DNA from: Hyphomicrobiales bacterium
Lineage (GTDB): Bacteria > Pseudomonadota > Alphaproteobacteria > Rhizobiales > Rhizobiaceae
Assembly (NCBI GenBank): GCA_900472675.1
Contig: UCJA01000006.1
Span: 284,818-348,817, forward strand
Length of the DNA: 64,000 nt
Reading direction: 5' to 3'
Shown here: positions 26,509 to 36,108 of the stretch, piece by piece
How positions within the stretch are numbered: position 1 is the first letter of the stretch
How the letters are laid out: every line of letters begins with the position of its first letter
Made by a program: the position numbers and the translations under genes
Notes under the pieces: model-generated
What the model saw: the letters and a program-made list of their open reading frames with translations, nothing else
Told to the model about the DNA's origin: nothing
The model's database searches: none

Positions 26509-27255
26509 CTAGATTGCAATTCCCGCACCCGACATGATTTCCTTCAGTTGAAGGTACTGCGCCTGGTAGGCTGCATCCTCGATGTAGTCTTTCCACATCA
26601 AGACCACAGCGATGTCGCACCCTCCCAGGTAGGCAGGATTGAACGCCGACCCGATGCGTATCTTTCCCGTAGACAGGACGCGAGGGTAGTCCAACGGATT
26701 GCCAGAGGCCTGACCCGTAGTGAGATTGCGGATCTCCACCCGGCTCGGGCGAAGGCGGCTGAAATAGCAGGCCCAAGACGCATTATTATTAGAACTCAGC
26801 GTCGTTCCTGAACTGGTAGTTGTTCCGGTGTCGGTATAGCGTGTTCTGGTCTGGGCAATCGCAGCGGTTCCGGCGACATACATCGACACTCCGAAGGTAG
26901 CGACGCCCGGGACAGCGGATGGCGATCCGAAGTTGGACACGTACATTGGCTGGGTGGCCGGCGCGGCTCCATTCTCCGAGGTCTTGGCCACCACCATGAA
27001 ACTCATCGAGTCTGTTTCAGGCACGTCGGTCTGGATGTAATCGGACATGCCCTTGAAGTGCATGTAACCGGCCATGTCGCCCGGGCTTCCAACGATGCGA
27101 GAAACGCTGTCGATGTCGACCAGATTACGGACCGCCTTCTTGATGTCCCCGTCGAAAAGGAAGAACCCTGCAATGTCCTCCGGCGCGGCAGGGACAATGC
27201 CAATTGCATTCCGTGAACGATCTTCATCCGCGAGGCGGAACTTCAATCCGGACAT
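26509..27255 (-). CDS. Phage tail-associated LamG-like protein
   Basis: A 248-residue beta-rich protein with no catalytic motif seen. Runs such as AGYMHFKGMSDYIQTDVPET and SMSFMVVAKTS look like a concanavalin/laminin-G jelly roll as found in phage fibres and spikes. It directly follows the SGNH-esterase fibre gene, so it is probably a receptor-binding or fibre-tip component. Confidence 0.55.
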   Translation of the reverse strand: MSGLKFRLADEDRSRNAIGIVPAAPEDIAGFFLFDGDIKKAVRNLVDIDSVSRIVGSPGDMAGYMHFKGMSDYIQTDVPETDSMSFMVVAKTSENGAAPATQPMYVSNFGSPSAVPGVATFGVSMYVAGTAAIAQTRTRYTDTGTTTSSGTTLSSNNNASWACYFSRLRPSRVEIRNLTTGQASGNPLDYPRVLSTGKIRIGSAFNPAYLGGCDIAVVLMWKDYIEDAAYQAQYLQLKEIMSGAGIAI

Positions 27256-27264
27256 GTTGGGCTC

Positions 27265-29073
27265 CTACAAAAGGTCTTTAATTGAACAGGCGGCCCAGGC
27301 AGCAAGATTTTTTGCTACTTGCTGTTTCTGAGACGGGCCAAGGTGAATAGGATCGCTGACGATCAGCGACGACGTGCCAGTGTCCGGGTCATCTACAGAA
27401 ATCCATGCGGCGCACTCCTCAGTGTTTGCGAGCGCCCACGTCGGGGCTAGATGCACATGGCCGCTGGTGTCGGCGTTGGCAAACTTGATAATCGTCTTCA
27501 GGACCGGGACGTACTCGCTCTCCCAAAGCCCATTGCGATCGGAGGATATCGGAGCCGGTGGGAACCACAGGACGATATCAGCGCTTGGTGCAGCCGTGCG
27601 AAGCTGTCCCACCATAATCGTCAGCCCATCGAGGATGCCGTAGACAAGCTCCTGCCCATTCCGATCACGAATGTCGTTTGTGCCAAGCCCCAGAAAGATC
27701 ACGTCCGGCGCGGCGTAGGAGAAGCGTGCGAGATAGAACGCAGGGTCGAATACATACCCGTTGCGGACGATGCCCGCGGAATCCCCGCCTGTTGCCGCCC
27801 TCAAAAAAGGGTTGAAATTGAGCTTATCCGTCTTCGACAACGCAAGGTAGGATGCCTCACCTCCAGGTCTGACAGGCATCGCACGATCGGTCACCTGGTT
27901 GGTGAAGTCGCCGAACTCCCAGCCTTCCCTACCTTCGCCTTCGGGGCCAGCGGTGCCGCCGGTGGTCGCGTCATTGATGCCCTGCCCGTTGAGGGTACCA
28001 AAGAACGCAGGGGCGTAGCCGCGGGCGATAAGGAAGGCTCTCATCCAGGCAGCGAGCTGCCGGTTCGTCATGCTATCACCAATCATCATCACTCGCAGCG
28101 CCGCAGATGCGCCGGCGGAAGCAACTTTTAGGCCGATGTCCATCGCCATGCGACGGTCAATTGACCCTTCTTCCCTGTTGCGAAGGAGAATACGTGCGGG
28201 CTTGATCGTGCTAGCGTCGAAAAGACTGACCGATAAAGCACCCTGGCTCGTCACCACGAGCGGGCCTTTCGACCCGTCTTCAGATGCTTCTGCCAGAAAT
28301 GACGCGACAAAGCTCACGCCATCTGCACGAGACTGCAGCATGTTACGTGGGTAGATTTCCGTCGGCAGGTCCCAGAATGCGCAAAGAGCATTTGCGAAAA
28401 GCGGTTTGAGATCCAGATCTGGCACAGAGAACAGAGCTTCGCGAAAGGCTTCAATCATCTGTCCAGAGGGCGTGAACATCGTCACGCCGTTTTGAACCGC
28501 AAAGATGACGTTACCAAACTTGTCGCAAAGGCTAAAATCATAAAGCTGATCCGCGCCTGAGATAGAGGCAAACGGAAGCTGCAAAATGCCGCTGGAGGTA
28601 AGCTTGAACACGATGTTATCGTTGCTGTCGCAAAACAGCCAACCATCATCACCTGTTCGAATGATCAGCTCTTCGCGGATCGCTACCTCTTCAGCAATCT
28701 CAGCACGCAAGGCAGTCGGATCGATGACGTCTCCGACCCTTCGCCATCCCGCCGGGCTCGTGTTCCACCGAAATTCACCATAGTTATTGACGATCTGTCC
28801 GGTAACTGGGTCGGTGTGGGTGCCCTCCCCATAGTACATTACGCGACCGGGCTGCCCGGCCCTCGAGCCAGGGTTAGCCGCTAGTTCCGTCCAGGTCGCA
28901 CCGACCACGTAGCCCGCAGCGGAGCCTTGCGCTAACTCAAGCGCAGCGTTGACCTGCGCTTGAATCGTACCACCAACCTCCTCTCGAATTCGGTTTTTGT
29001 CTGGCTGAGACGGTTCCGTTGGAATACCGTCTGCATAAACGCGTCTGAAAGCTGAAAGTATTTCGTTTGCCAT
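27265..29073 (-). CDS. Tail fibre with SGNH/GDSL esterase domain
   Basis: A 602-residue protein. The N-terminal ~110 residues resemble a fibre attachment part (WTELAANPGSRAGQPGRV). The C-terminal ~280 residues are an SGNH hydrolase: MMIGDSMTN (Ser near 333), GLGTNDIR near 464 and DPIHLGPSQ (Asp/His near 574). Such domains on tails deacetylate or cleave surface glycans during adsorption. The start at 29073 has AAAGGG upstream; a longer frame (to 29418) runs into the upstream gene and is unlikely. Confidence 0.8.
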   Translation of the reverse strand: MANEILSAFRRVYADGIPTEPSQPDKNRIREEVGGTIQAQVNAALELAQGSAAGYVVGATWTELAANPGSRAGQPGRVMYYGEGTHTDPVTGQIVNNYGEFRWNTSPAGWRRVGDVIDPTALRAEIAEEVAIREELIIRTGDDGWLFCDSNDNIVFKLTSSGILQLPFASISGADQLYDFSLCDKFGNVIFAVQNGVTMFTPSGQMIEAFREALFSVPDLDLKPLFANALCAFWDLPTEIYPRNMLQSRADGVSFVASFLAEASEDGSKGPLVVTSQGALSVSLFDASTIKPARILLRNREEGSIDRRMAMDIGLKVASAGASAALRVMMIGDSMTNRQLAAWMRAFLIARGYAPAFFGTLNGQGINDATTGGTAGPEGEGREGWEFGDFTNQVTDRAMPVRPGGEASYLALSKTDKLNFNPFLRAATGGDSAGIVRNGYVFDPAFYLARFSYAAPDVIFLGLGTNDIRDRNGQELVYGILDGLTIMVGQLRTAAPSADIVLWFPPAPISSDRNGLWESEYVPVLKTIIKFANADTSGHVHLAPTWALANTEECAAWISVDDPDTGTSSLIVSDPIHLGPSQKQQVAKNLAAWAACSIKDLL

Positions 29074-29129
29074 AGGAAAACCCTTTGCGGCACCTCGCGG
29101 GATGCGGCCAAGTTCATAGTTGATCCGAT

Positions 29130-31568
29130 TTAGATTATTGTGACCGCTATTGGCCCGCTTGCCGGGCCGGGCACATTCGACCCATTGAAAGGTAAGGCGT
29201 AGTAATCCCACGAGCCTTGAGGGGCAGAGGTTAGAGTCTCGCGATAGAGAACGAAGTCGTCTATGGAGCCGACAAAGGCAGTCGTGCCGGCAACCCCAAT
29301 CGCCGTATTCCCTGCGACCGACGTGAGCTTTCCTAAGTAGGTGCCGTTGGCGCCGTATGATGCACCAGACACGAGGGTGCCATTGAGCAAGCGGACATTG
29401 GCTGTGCCTGCTGACCAATCGAACATAGTGAACTTGAAGCGATAGACTGAGCCGGTATTGGTGGAGAGATCAGAAATGGCCTGCTGAATGCTTGCCGTTG
29501 ATCCGGCTACTTTGCTGGCCTTGCCGCCTGCGATTGTCCAACCGGTCCCCTTCGTCCATAGGGTGTCGGTGTCAAAGGCTGGGTTGGCGATTAGGTTCGT
29601 GCGTGAGCTATCTCCATCCGTGTAGCTATAGCTGCCCAGTGATGCTACGATAAGAGTTGCGACTGGGGTATCTACCGAAAGGTTTAGCGGAACTCCGGTT
29701 GCCTTCCGGTATAGCTTAACAGTCTTTAGGTGGGCGTCGTTACCGGTAGATATCCCAAAGCTGACCTTGCCTAGACGAGGAGCGCTGTCGGATGCCAAAA
29801 ACGCAGTCAGCGACAAGGGAGCAACTGGGTCCGCCCGGACAGAGGTATTCTCGACCAGTACCCAGTCACCCACACTTCCCGCAGCCCCAACCCACCGCAC
29901 TCGCACATCATATGCACTGCCGTCTTCAAGACCAATGGTCTGTGCTTCGGTCGCGCTTTCAGCAACAGCCATTTCCAGCCATGTCTCGGCGTCTGCCTTT
30001 GAGTACTGCGCCTGCGACGAAAGGTCATCCCGATCTGCTGCAGCGTCCCACGTCGCCGTTAGCACTGCCGCCCGCTGCCCTCCTGATACGTCACGAGACG
30101 AAGCCACCACATGCAGGTTCTGCGGTATCGGCATGCTGCCTTCCTCAAGAGAAAGAGGGTCAGCTGGCGGCGTCCCCTCCTCTGCAAACGAGAGTTGCCA
30201 GTTGTCGGGACCCGTCGACAGCACCTGGTAGGTGACGCTCAGCCCGTCATCCGCCATCTGTGCGTCCTGGATTTCAAACGCACCGTAGTCGATGCCAAGG
30301 TCGAGGACTTCGGCGCGGATAAACCGCTGGTCCCAGGCTTCCATGCCCCTTAGATCGTACGTGATGGTTCCGTTCCAATCTGCGCCAGCCCGCCGGGCAC
30401 GAAGCTTGGCGATGCGACGCGCGTGGTGATGGCTCTGGATCTCGTAAGCATCAATCGAGACCGATTTGACCTGACCGGAGAGACTGATGTCGTCCTCTTC
30501 CCTCCAGGGATCACACTCCGCTTCGGAGTAGCGGGTGAGCGGATTAGTGTAGTTGACCTTTACCTCGTTGGCTTCACGTAGCGGACCTCCGCCGTCCGAT
30601 AGCTCGTAGGCAATGATTGCAGCATCCGGTAGCAGAACTGTTGGCTCAATCCAGCGTCCGGGAATGAAACCGATTTTTCCGCTGGGCTTTAGGAACAGCC
30701 GGCCATCCGTGGCAGTCAGGCAGCGTTGAATTGCCTCTCCCGGCTCAGACGCCATGTCGTAGGCGAGCTGTCCATGATAGCGCCTTACGGTTCCGCCGCC
30801 ACTGGTCGGAAGAAGACCGTCTGCGTAAGTAGCGGCGGCTGCAATATCTGTATCGTCGATGTAGGCCGGATCGATCTGCGCGCCGTCCGGATCGATAAGG
30901 AAGTCGCGCAAGATCAGAGGCAGGTTAGCCGTCCAAGCGGTGAGGCCAGTGCGTGGGTCATAGGCCTTGCCGTCCCGCCGAACGGTATTCACTTGGCAGT
31001 AGCGGTTCGGATAAACGTTGTTGAAGTGCTCTGGCTTGATCCCGGATTGCAGCACGTAGCAGCTGATCCATCCGTCACCTCTATGCGAGCTAGACCAGAT
31101 CGTCGGGAAGGTGGTTGCGAGGTCTACATAATGAGTAGACGGCGCCGCACCGAGCCTGAACTGGATACGCACGCGGCCACCATAGGGAGACTGCAGGATG
31201 AAGCCATCAGCGTTCAGTGTGACAGCACGCTCGTCGACGTACCATTCCTCGATCGCATCGCACGGGCCTTCGCCGAAATAGATGCCCATGTGCAGCCGGC
31301 CGTTGTTCGTCTGGATGAAGAACATGGCGCCGCCAGTGCGCACCCGGCCGCGATACTTCTTTCGCGTGGGCAAGCTCTGACGAATTATGCCTTTCACGTC
31401 GGCAGGCTTCGGGCTGTCTGTCTTTCCCAGAAGCGCATTGAGGCCGTAGGAAATGCCAAGGCCAACAGCACCTGCCAGCACACTGCCAAGCGTGGTCAAG
31501 GTGCCGGCTGCAGTGGCAAGACCTGGAACGCCGAGCGTGGCGATAAACCCAACGATAGCGACAGGCAT
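29130..31568 (-). CDS. Phage tail tip / host-specificity protein
   Basis: An 812-residue tail-tip protein like gpJ or the GTA host-specificity protein. An N-terminal hydrophobic Gly/Ala segment (about 1-45) is followed by RKKYRGRVRTGGAMFF, a large body, and fibronectin-like beta repeats in the C-terminal third (DGSAYDVRVRWVG), then a carbohydrate-binding-like end. It caps the tail and contacts the receptor. The start at 31568 has GGAG upstream and overlaps the previous stop as TGATG. Confidence 0.8.
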   Translation of the reverse strand: MPVAIVGFIATLGVPGLATAAGTLTTLGSVLAGAVGLGISYGLNALLGKTDSPKPADVKGIIRQSLPTRKKYRGRVRTGGAMFFIQTNNGRLHMGIYFGEGPCDAIEEWYVDERAVTLNADGFILQSPYGGRVRIQFRLGAAPSTHYVDLATTFPTIWSSSHRGDGWISCYVLQSGIKPEHFNNVYPNRYCQVNTVRRDGKAYDPRTGLTAWTANLPLILRDFLIDPDGAQIDPAYIDDTDIAAAATYADGLLPTSGGGTVRRYHGQLAYDMASEPGEAIQRCLTATDGRLFLKPSGKIGFIPGRWIEPTVLLPDAAIIAYELSDGGGPLREANEVKVNYTNPLTRYSEAECDPWREEDDISLSGQVKSVSIDAYEIQSHHHARRIAKLRARRAGADWNGTITYDLRGMEAWDQRFIRAEVLDLGIDYGAFEIQDAQMADDGLSVTYQVLSTGPDNWQLSFAEEGTPPADPLSLEEGSMPIPQNLHVVASSRDVSGGQRAAVLTATWDAAADRDDLSSQAQYSKADAETWLEMAVAESATEAQTIGLEDGSAYDVRVRWVGAAGSVGDWVLVENTSVRADPVAPLSLTAFLASDSAPRLGKVSFGISTGNDAHLKTVKLYRKATGVPLNLSVDTPVATLIVASLGSYSYTDGDSSRTNLIANPAFDTDTLWTKGTGWTIAGGKASKVAGSTASIQQAISDLSTNTGSVYRFKFTMFDWSAGTANVRLLNGTLVSGASYGANGTYLGKLTSVAGNTAIGVAGTTAFVGSIDDFVLYRETLTSAPQGSWDYYALPFNGSNVPGPASGPIAVTII

Positions 31569-31948
31569 CAGGATCTCCAGGCGCAGAAAAAGCCGCAGCG
31601 GTATCCTGCGAGGCCATGAGGGGACTTCACCATCCACCGCCCGCTCGGGCCGCGGATGGCGGCATAGCCAATGCCGTCCAGTCGAATGATGCCAATGTCG
31701 CCGGCTTCTGGCTCTGCAGTGCGCACCGCGCCGGCGCGCTCAGCGCGGGACCGAACCACCTCCAGAATTCCGCCCTCACGTTCCATGACCAGCCGGCATT
31801 CGCCCTCAGTCACGTACGTGCCACGCAGATCGGCGCCAGGGTCGATCCCGTGTTTGCGCCGCCACCAGTTGGCAATCGTCATGGCGCAATCGGTCTCACC
31901 CCAGACGAACTCCGTCTTGGCGATCTCAAGCAGGAACTGTTGAAGCAT
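31568..31948 (-). CDS. NlpC/P60-like tail assembly protein
   Basis: A 126-residue protein with the NlpC/P60-type catalytic start ETDCAMTIANWW (Cys near residue 21) and a later GYAAIRGPSGRWMVKSPHG with a possible catalytic His. The family cleaves peptide bonds in peptidoglycan and is standard in front of the tail-tip gene (lambda gpK-like, GTA). Overlaps both neighbours by a few bases. Confidence 0.7.
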   Translation of the reverse strand: MLQQFLLEIAKTEFVWGETDCAMTIANWWRRKHGIDPGADLRGTYVTEGECRLVMEREGGILEVVRSRAERAGAVRTAEPEAGDIGIIRLDGIGYAAIRGPSGRWMVKSPHGLAGYRCGFFCAWRS

Positions 31949-32523
31949 CAGAAGTCCGGGAAGGTCACGAGCTGGTTATCGATCCCCTGGATGCGCTCGG
32001 CAGCCTTGTCGCCACGATGGCGCATCTGCTGATCACGATCGCCGAGGTAGGCAAAGCGCGGACGCTTCTTTGTGGCAAAGGGCGTTTCACCGGAAATGGT
32101 GATGGTGCGCATTTTGCCGTCGTCTTGCATCTCGGCAGCCGGCGTCAGCTTGCGCATCAGAGCCCAGCTTTCTGCAAACGGCAGGTCCAAGCACTGCCAG
32201 TCCTCGTCGAAATACTGCGAGAACACGGTCACCGACCGGTTGTAGTATTCCGCCGCCTCGGCTTTTGCCTTGGCCGCAAAGGTCTCGTCGACGCCTGACA
32301 GCGTGAACCGAAGCTCAGGCGCCGAGCCATTGATGGCTTGCGCCACACCTGAGATGGAGCCGAGCTGCCCGACGCCATACCAAACCCTGCCGTCCTTTGT
32401 CTGCAGCGTGCCGAAGCCTTGCCAGACGCCAAGAGGACCGGACGCGAAATCGAACAGCACCATCCGACCACGCCGAACATTTTTGCCGGCAAGCATCGTG
32501 CGGATAGCCTCAGGAAAATCCAT
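31948..32523 (-). CDS. Phage tail protein (upstream of NlpC/P60 gene)
   Basis: A 191-residue protein. Its place between the distal tail protein and the NlpC/P60 gene suggests a minor tail or hub component. AGGAAAG precedes ATG 32523; the frame is open to 32544. No diagnostic motif. Confidence 0.6.
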   Translation of the reverse strand: MDFPEAIRTMLAGKNVRRGRMVLFDFASGPLGVWQGFGTLQTKDGRVWYGVGQLGSISGVAQAINGSAPELRFTLSGVDETFAAKAKAEAAEYYNRSVTVFSQYFDEDWQCLDLPFAESWALMRKLTPAAEMQDDGKMRTITISGETPFATKKRPRFAYLGDRDQQMRHRGDKAAERIQGIDNQLVTFPDF

Positions 32524-33202
32524 TCCAGCTTTCCTCAAGTTCAATCGAAGGCCGGCTCCACCGGCCCATATCCAGCGGAAGCTCGCCGCTGTCAGGTGAA
32601 GCCAGATTCATGACCAGCTTAGGATCAGCAAAATCTACCTCGGTACCAGCTGGCGCAGCAGCCCGCAGCGGCGGCAGGAACTTGATCGTAGCCCTGTTTC
32701 CGGAGATCTCAGGCTCCTTGGTGATGATGTACATTGATGGGCGGGGCCCGGTCCAAATCGTGAAAAGCATGCCGCGCCTTAGCGGACCAGCAGCCTCAAT
32801 GGTCAGAACGGCCGATGTTGCGCGCAGCGCCAGGCTGCTCGTCAGGATTACCTTGATTGACGACTGCCTATAGCCCGCTCCATCAGAAAAAGGCGAACCA
32901 TCCGAATGGGGAATTCCCGTCATCACAGGTGGCAAGCCGCTATGAACGGGCGCGCGGAAATGATCGAAAGGACCGATGATCAAATCCTCTAGGCCGCCCT
33001 GTAGGTCAGCAATGATGCCTCTCCATTCAAGGATCTGGTCACGAGTTACCACCGGAAAGTCCGACAGGGTCGCCACCCAGTAGCCAGCGTCGGACGCAAC
33101 GTTCTGCCTCTTCCCCGAGAAGCTCGTTGGTCCCTTCGCCAACATCGGCTTGATACGGAACATTGGCTCTACGGGGATAAGCAGCGAAGACCATAGGATC
33201 AT
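32510..33202 (-). CDS. Phage distal-tail-like protein
   Basis: A 230-residue protein directly after the tape measure gene, where siphophages keep the distal tail protein. Sequence is beta-rich with no motif I can name. Assigned by position; a minor tail protein is the alternative. Confidence 0.5.
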   Translation of the reverse strand: MILWSSLLIPVEPMFRIKPMLAKGPTSFSGKRQNVASDAGYWVATLSDFPVVTRDQILEWRGIIADLQGGLEDLIIGPFDHFRAPVHSGLPPVMTGIPHSDGSPFSDGAGYRQSSIKVILTSSLALRATSAVLTIEAAGPLRRGMLFTIWTGPRPSMYIITKEPEISGNRATIKFLPPLRAAAPAGTEVDFADPKLVMNLASPDSGELPLDMGRWSRPSIELEESWNGFS

Positions 33203-33205
33203 GGG

Positions 33206-35455
33206 TTAGCTCCGCCACGTGTTCTGCTGTGCATAGCCGATCTGCCGATTGTTTTCCTTCAGAGCCTGCCGGATCAGCCTGACTGTGTTCTCCGATGCAT
33301 CCCCTTGGATGACAATGTCACCGCCGCGGACACTGCCGCCTGTCGAGCGACGGTTCTTCGGATCGTAAACATCGACCCGCTCTGAAGGCTTCTTGCGGAA
33401 GGCGACAACCTGGCTGTCTACACCGGCAACGCTCGATCCACCTCCTGGTAGGATCGAGCCGCCCTGCGAAAACCCGAAGAGCGATTTCACGACGCTACCA
33501 AGGACAGAGCCTAGCCCACCACCGCCACTACTGCCGCTGCCAGATGTTCCGCTACCCCCGCCAAACGCTTCCGATAGAGCCTTCAGCCCATCGTTGAGCG
33601 CGAAGCTGGCGAGCTGCTTGACGAGGGCTTTCAAGGCTTCCTTCGCAGCGTCTCCACCTTCAATGAACCCGGAAAAGACATCGCCGATGGAAGAACCCAA
33701 AGTCTGCCCAAGTTGGTCAAGGCTGGACATCGCAGAGGTAACGCCTTCGGCGGTCTGTCCTGCAACGCCCAGAACCTGACCCTTAAGGCTTGTCATGCCG
33801 TTACTAAGACCCTGCATGACATTGACGCCGACTTCGTGCATGACGCGAGAGGGAGAGTGGATCCCGAGGGCGTTTTTGACGCTATCGCTGATTGAAGTGC
33901 CGATACCCGCTACGCCAGCTTTGACGGTCTCCCACTTTGCCTTAATGCCGTTCCAGAGCCCGTCGATAATCTGGCCGCCGATCTCCATCATCTTTGCCGG
34001 AAGGGCCTGGAACGCGGCGATGATGTCATTGCCAAGCTGAGCGATGGAATCCTTGAAGGACACGAAGGCCTGCTTCGCGCTCTCGACGCCGGCAGTGATC
34101 CTTGCCCAGACATCTCCGGCTAGCTGCTGAATGAATGGCATTGCGAGCTGCAAACCCTGGTAAAGCACGGTGATGCCAGCCGCTACCGCAGCGATGGCTG
34201 CCACAGTAGCAAGCACAGGGGCGCTGATCGCCGCAGCCGCGGTCACAAACAGACCAACGGCGATCACCAACGGCCCCAGGGCGGCGGCCACGCCGGCGAT
34301 GACAGTTCCCCATTTCAGAAGTTCAGGGCTTGTCTGCGAGAGAGCCGCGACGACGCCTGCTAAACTGCTGACAAGGGACGTCGCAAACGCCAGGAGACCG
34401 CTGGTGGCGATGTTGATGGAAAGAGTTTCCAGCGCGCCGGATAGCTTCTCCATTTCGCCGTTGAAGCCCTTCATACGCGCCGCAGACTGTTCATTGGCGG
34501 CACCTGCCCGCGAAACGGTCTCCGTCATTTTTTCGATACCGGCGGCGCCTTGGTCAGCAAGGGCGATGGCTGTCCGCATTGCATCGGTTCCGAATATCTC
34601 ATGCAGCGCTTCGTTCTTGGCTTCATCGCTCAGCCCTGCGAGGCTGGTCTTCAGCTCTTCAGCGATAGCCGCTATAGACTTCATCGAGCCGTCTGTGTTG
34701 AAGAACTCCAGCCCAAGCCCCTTCATAGCATTCTCAGCAGCAGCGCTCTTCGGCACGAGCGTCGTCAAGAACGTCTTGAACGACGTGCCAGCGTCAGAGC
34801 CGCTATTGAACACGGACGAGGTCGCGGCGATCGCTGCGTTGAACTCTTGGAGGCTAACACCAAGGGAACCGGCCACACCCCCGGCTTGTCCCAGAGCGTC
34901 TTTGTAGTCCTGGAAGCCGAACTGCGAGGCGAGCGTGACGTTGGTAATGCCATCGACGACCTTGCCAAGATCCTTCACCTCAATCTTGAACTGAGACATT
35001 ACGTTGGTTGCCACGTCCGCAGCGGTCGAGAGGTCCCCACCTGTTGCCTCGGAGAGCTTGATCGAGGCAGCGGCTGCACCGTTCAGAATGTCTTCCGCGG
35101 AAACGCCGTTCTTCGCCAGCATCTCCATCGAGTCTGCAGCTTCCGATGCAGACTTCGAAGTGTTTGCGCCGAGATCTAGCGCCATCTTCTGCATCTGCTC
35201 GAACTGCTGTGAAGAAGCGTTGGTCGCCGCCTGGACGCGGTTCATTGAGGCTTCGAAGTCGCCGGCCGTCTTGACCGTGAGTGACCCCATAGCGGCGAGC
35301 GGAGCTGTAATAAACGCTGACATGCTCTTGCCTGCCGACTGCATCGACTTGCCAATGCCACCAAGGCTAGACTGTGCCTTCTTCAGTCCGTTTTGGAATT
35401 CGGCACTATCAATGCCAAGGTTTACCCGAAGAGCGCCGATAACCGCTGATGCCAT
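33206..35455 (-). CDS. Tail tape measure protein
   Basis: A 749-residue protein with the PhageMin_Tail core: KTAGDFEASMNRVQAATN near residue 64, then long helices, hydrophobic segments at about 355-435, and LGIHSPSRVMHEVG near 545, a common tape-measure ending. It sets tail length and may help DNA entry. Its ATG directly follows the stop of the frameshifted chaperone frame. By the usual length rule it implies a tail of about 110 nm (inference). Confidence 0.9.
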   Translation of the reverse strand: MASAVIGALRVNLGIDSAEFQNGLKKAQSSLGGIGKSMQSAGKSMSAFITAPLAAMGSLTVKTAGDFEASMNRVQAATNASSQQFEQMQKMALDLGANTSKSASEAADSMEMLAKNGVSAEDILNGAAAASIKLSEATGGDLSTAADVATNVMSQFKIEVKDLGKVVDGITNVTLASQFGFQDYKDALGQAGGVAGSLGVSLQEFNAAIAATSSVFNSGSDAGTSFKTFLTTLVPKSAAAENAMKGLGLEFFNTDGSMKSIAAIAEELKTSLAGLSDEAKNEALHEIFGTDAMRTAIALADQGAAGIEKMTETVSRAGAANEQSAARMKGFNGEMEKLSGALETLSINIATSGLLAFATSLVSSLAGVVAALSQTSPELLKWGTVIAGVAAALGPLVIAVGLFVTAAAAISAPVLATVAAIAAVAAGITVLYQGLQLAMPFIQQLAGDVWARITAGVESAKQAFVSFKDSIAQLGNDIIAAFQALPAKMMEIGGQIIDGLWNGIKAKWETVKAGVAGIGTSISDSVKNALGIHSPSRVMHEVGVNVMQGLSNGMTSLKGQVLGVAGQTAEGVTSAMSSLDQLGQTLGSSIGDVFSGFIEGGDAAKEALKALVKQLASFALNDGLKALSEAFGGGSGTSGSGSSGGGGLGSVLGSVVKSLFGFSQGGSILPGGGSSVAGVDSQVVAFRKKPSERVDVYDPKNRRSTGGSVRGGDIVIQGDASENTVRLIRQALKENNRQIGYAQQNTWRS

Positions 35456-35811
35456 CTACTTCTTCCTCTGTCGCGAGGACAGCCAGCTACGGGTCACAGC
35501 CTCAATCTGATCGGCTGTCATCGTCTTGGCGCCGGGTGTCTTCTTGCTGCTGCTCAGCATGGTTTCTAGCTTCGGCATCTTTTTCGTGCGGGCGAGCGCC
35601 TCGATATGCCAGGCGAGAGACATCCTCTCGTCGCGCTCCCGTGTCCCCCGATCGGTGACGCCCCTTAGGATGACGCCGATTTCGCGAAGCGTGAGCCGCC
35701 AAAACAGCTCGTAGGCTTGTCCTGCTTCTACCCATGCGCTGATCAGCGACGGCCAGCCTATGCGGCCGCCGTCGCCTTCCGAGGGCGCGAGCTGCCTTCC
35801 TTCTTCGGGAA
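35456..35811 (-). CDS. Tail chaperone frameshift extension (gpT-like)
   Basis: An open frame in the -1 phase relative to the preceding chaperone gene, with no good start of its own. It reads on from a slippery heptamer TTTCCCG (plus-strand 35806-35812) through EEGRQLAPSEGDGG and LISAWVEAGQAYELFWRLTLREIGVILRG-like helices to a stop right before the tape measure ATG. The arrangement matches lambda G-GT. The product would be a fusion with the upstream frame. Confidence 0.7.
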
Positions 35812-36108
35812 AGCGAGCTGGAACGCCTCGCCGATCAACTCGCCGACGCGCTGCACCCCGATCTCATCAATAAGATCGTTGCATTCCCGAACGGTCGTGC
35901 CCTCATGCCGATGCTGGAGGCCGCCCCAGAAAACCGCCCTCATCAGCGTCAGGCTGGCGGTCTTCTCACTGCCAAGCGCCTGTCCGACTTCAGCGATGCT
36001 TTTGCCGGTTTCCGCTTCGATCTCGCACATGGCGCCCGTGCCGATCTTCATCGTCCAGGTCTTGCCGGCGGCATCGAAGCTGACTTCGCCTCGCTCCTTG
36101 TTCGCCAT
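35758..36108 (-). CDS. Tail assembly chaperone (gpG-like)
   Basis: A 116-residue protein of the GTA-type tail chaperone group: AGKTWTMKIGTGAMCEIEAETGKS, then a helical end (GELIGEAFQLAFPKK). It sits between the tail tube and tape measure genes. The normal stop is 35758, but a TTTCCCG slip site 12 codons before the end could extend it. Start 36108 forms TAATG with the previous stop. Confidence 0.78.
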   Translation of the reverse strand: MANKERGEVSFDAAGKTWTMKIGTGAMCEIEAETGKSIAEVGQALGSEKTASLTLMRAVFWGGLQHRHEGTTVRECNDLIDEIGVQRVGELIGEAFQLAFPKKEGSSRPRKATAAA

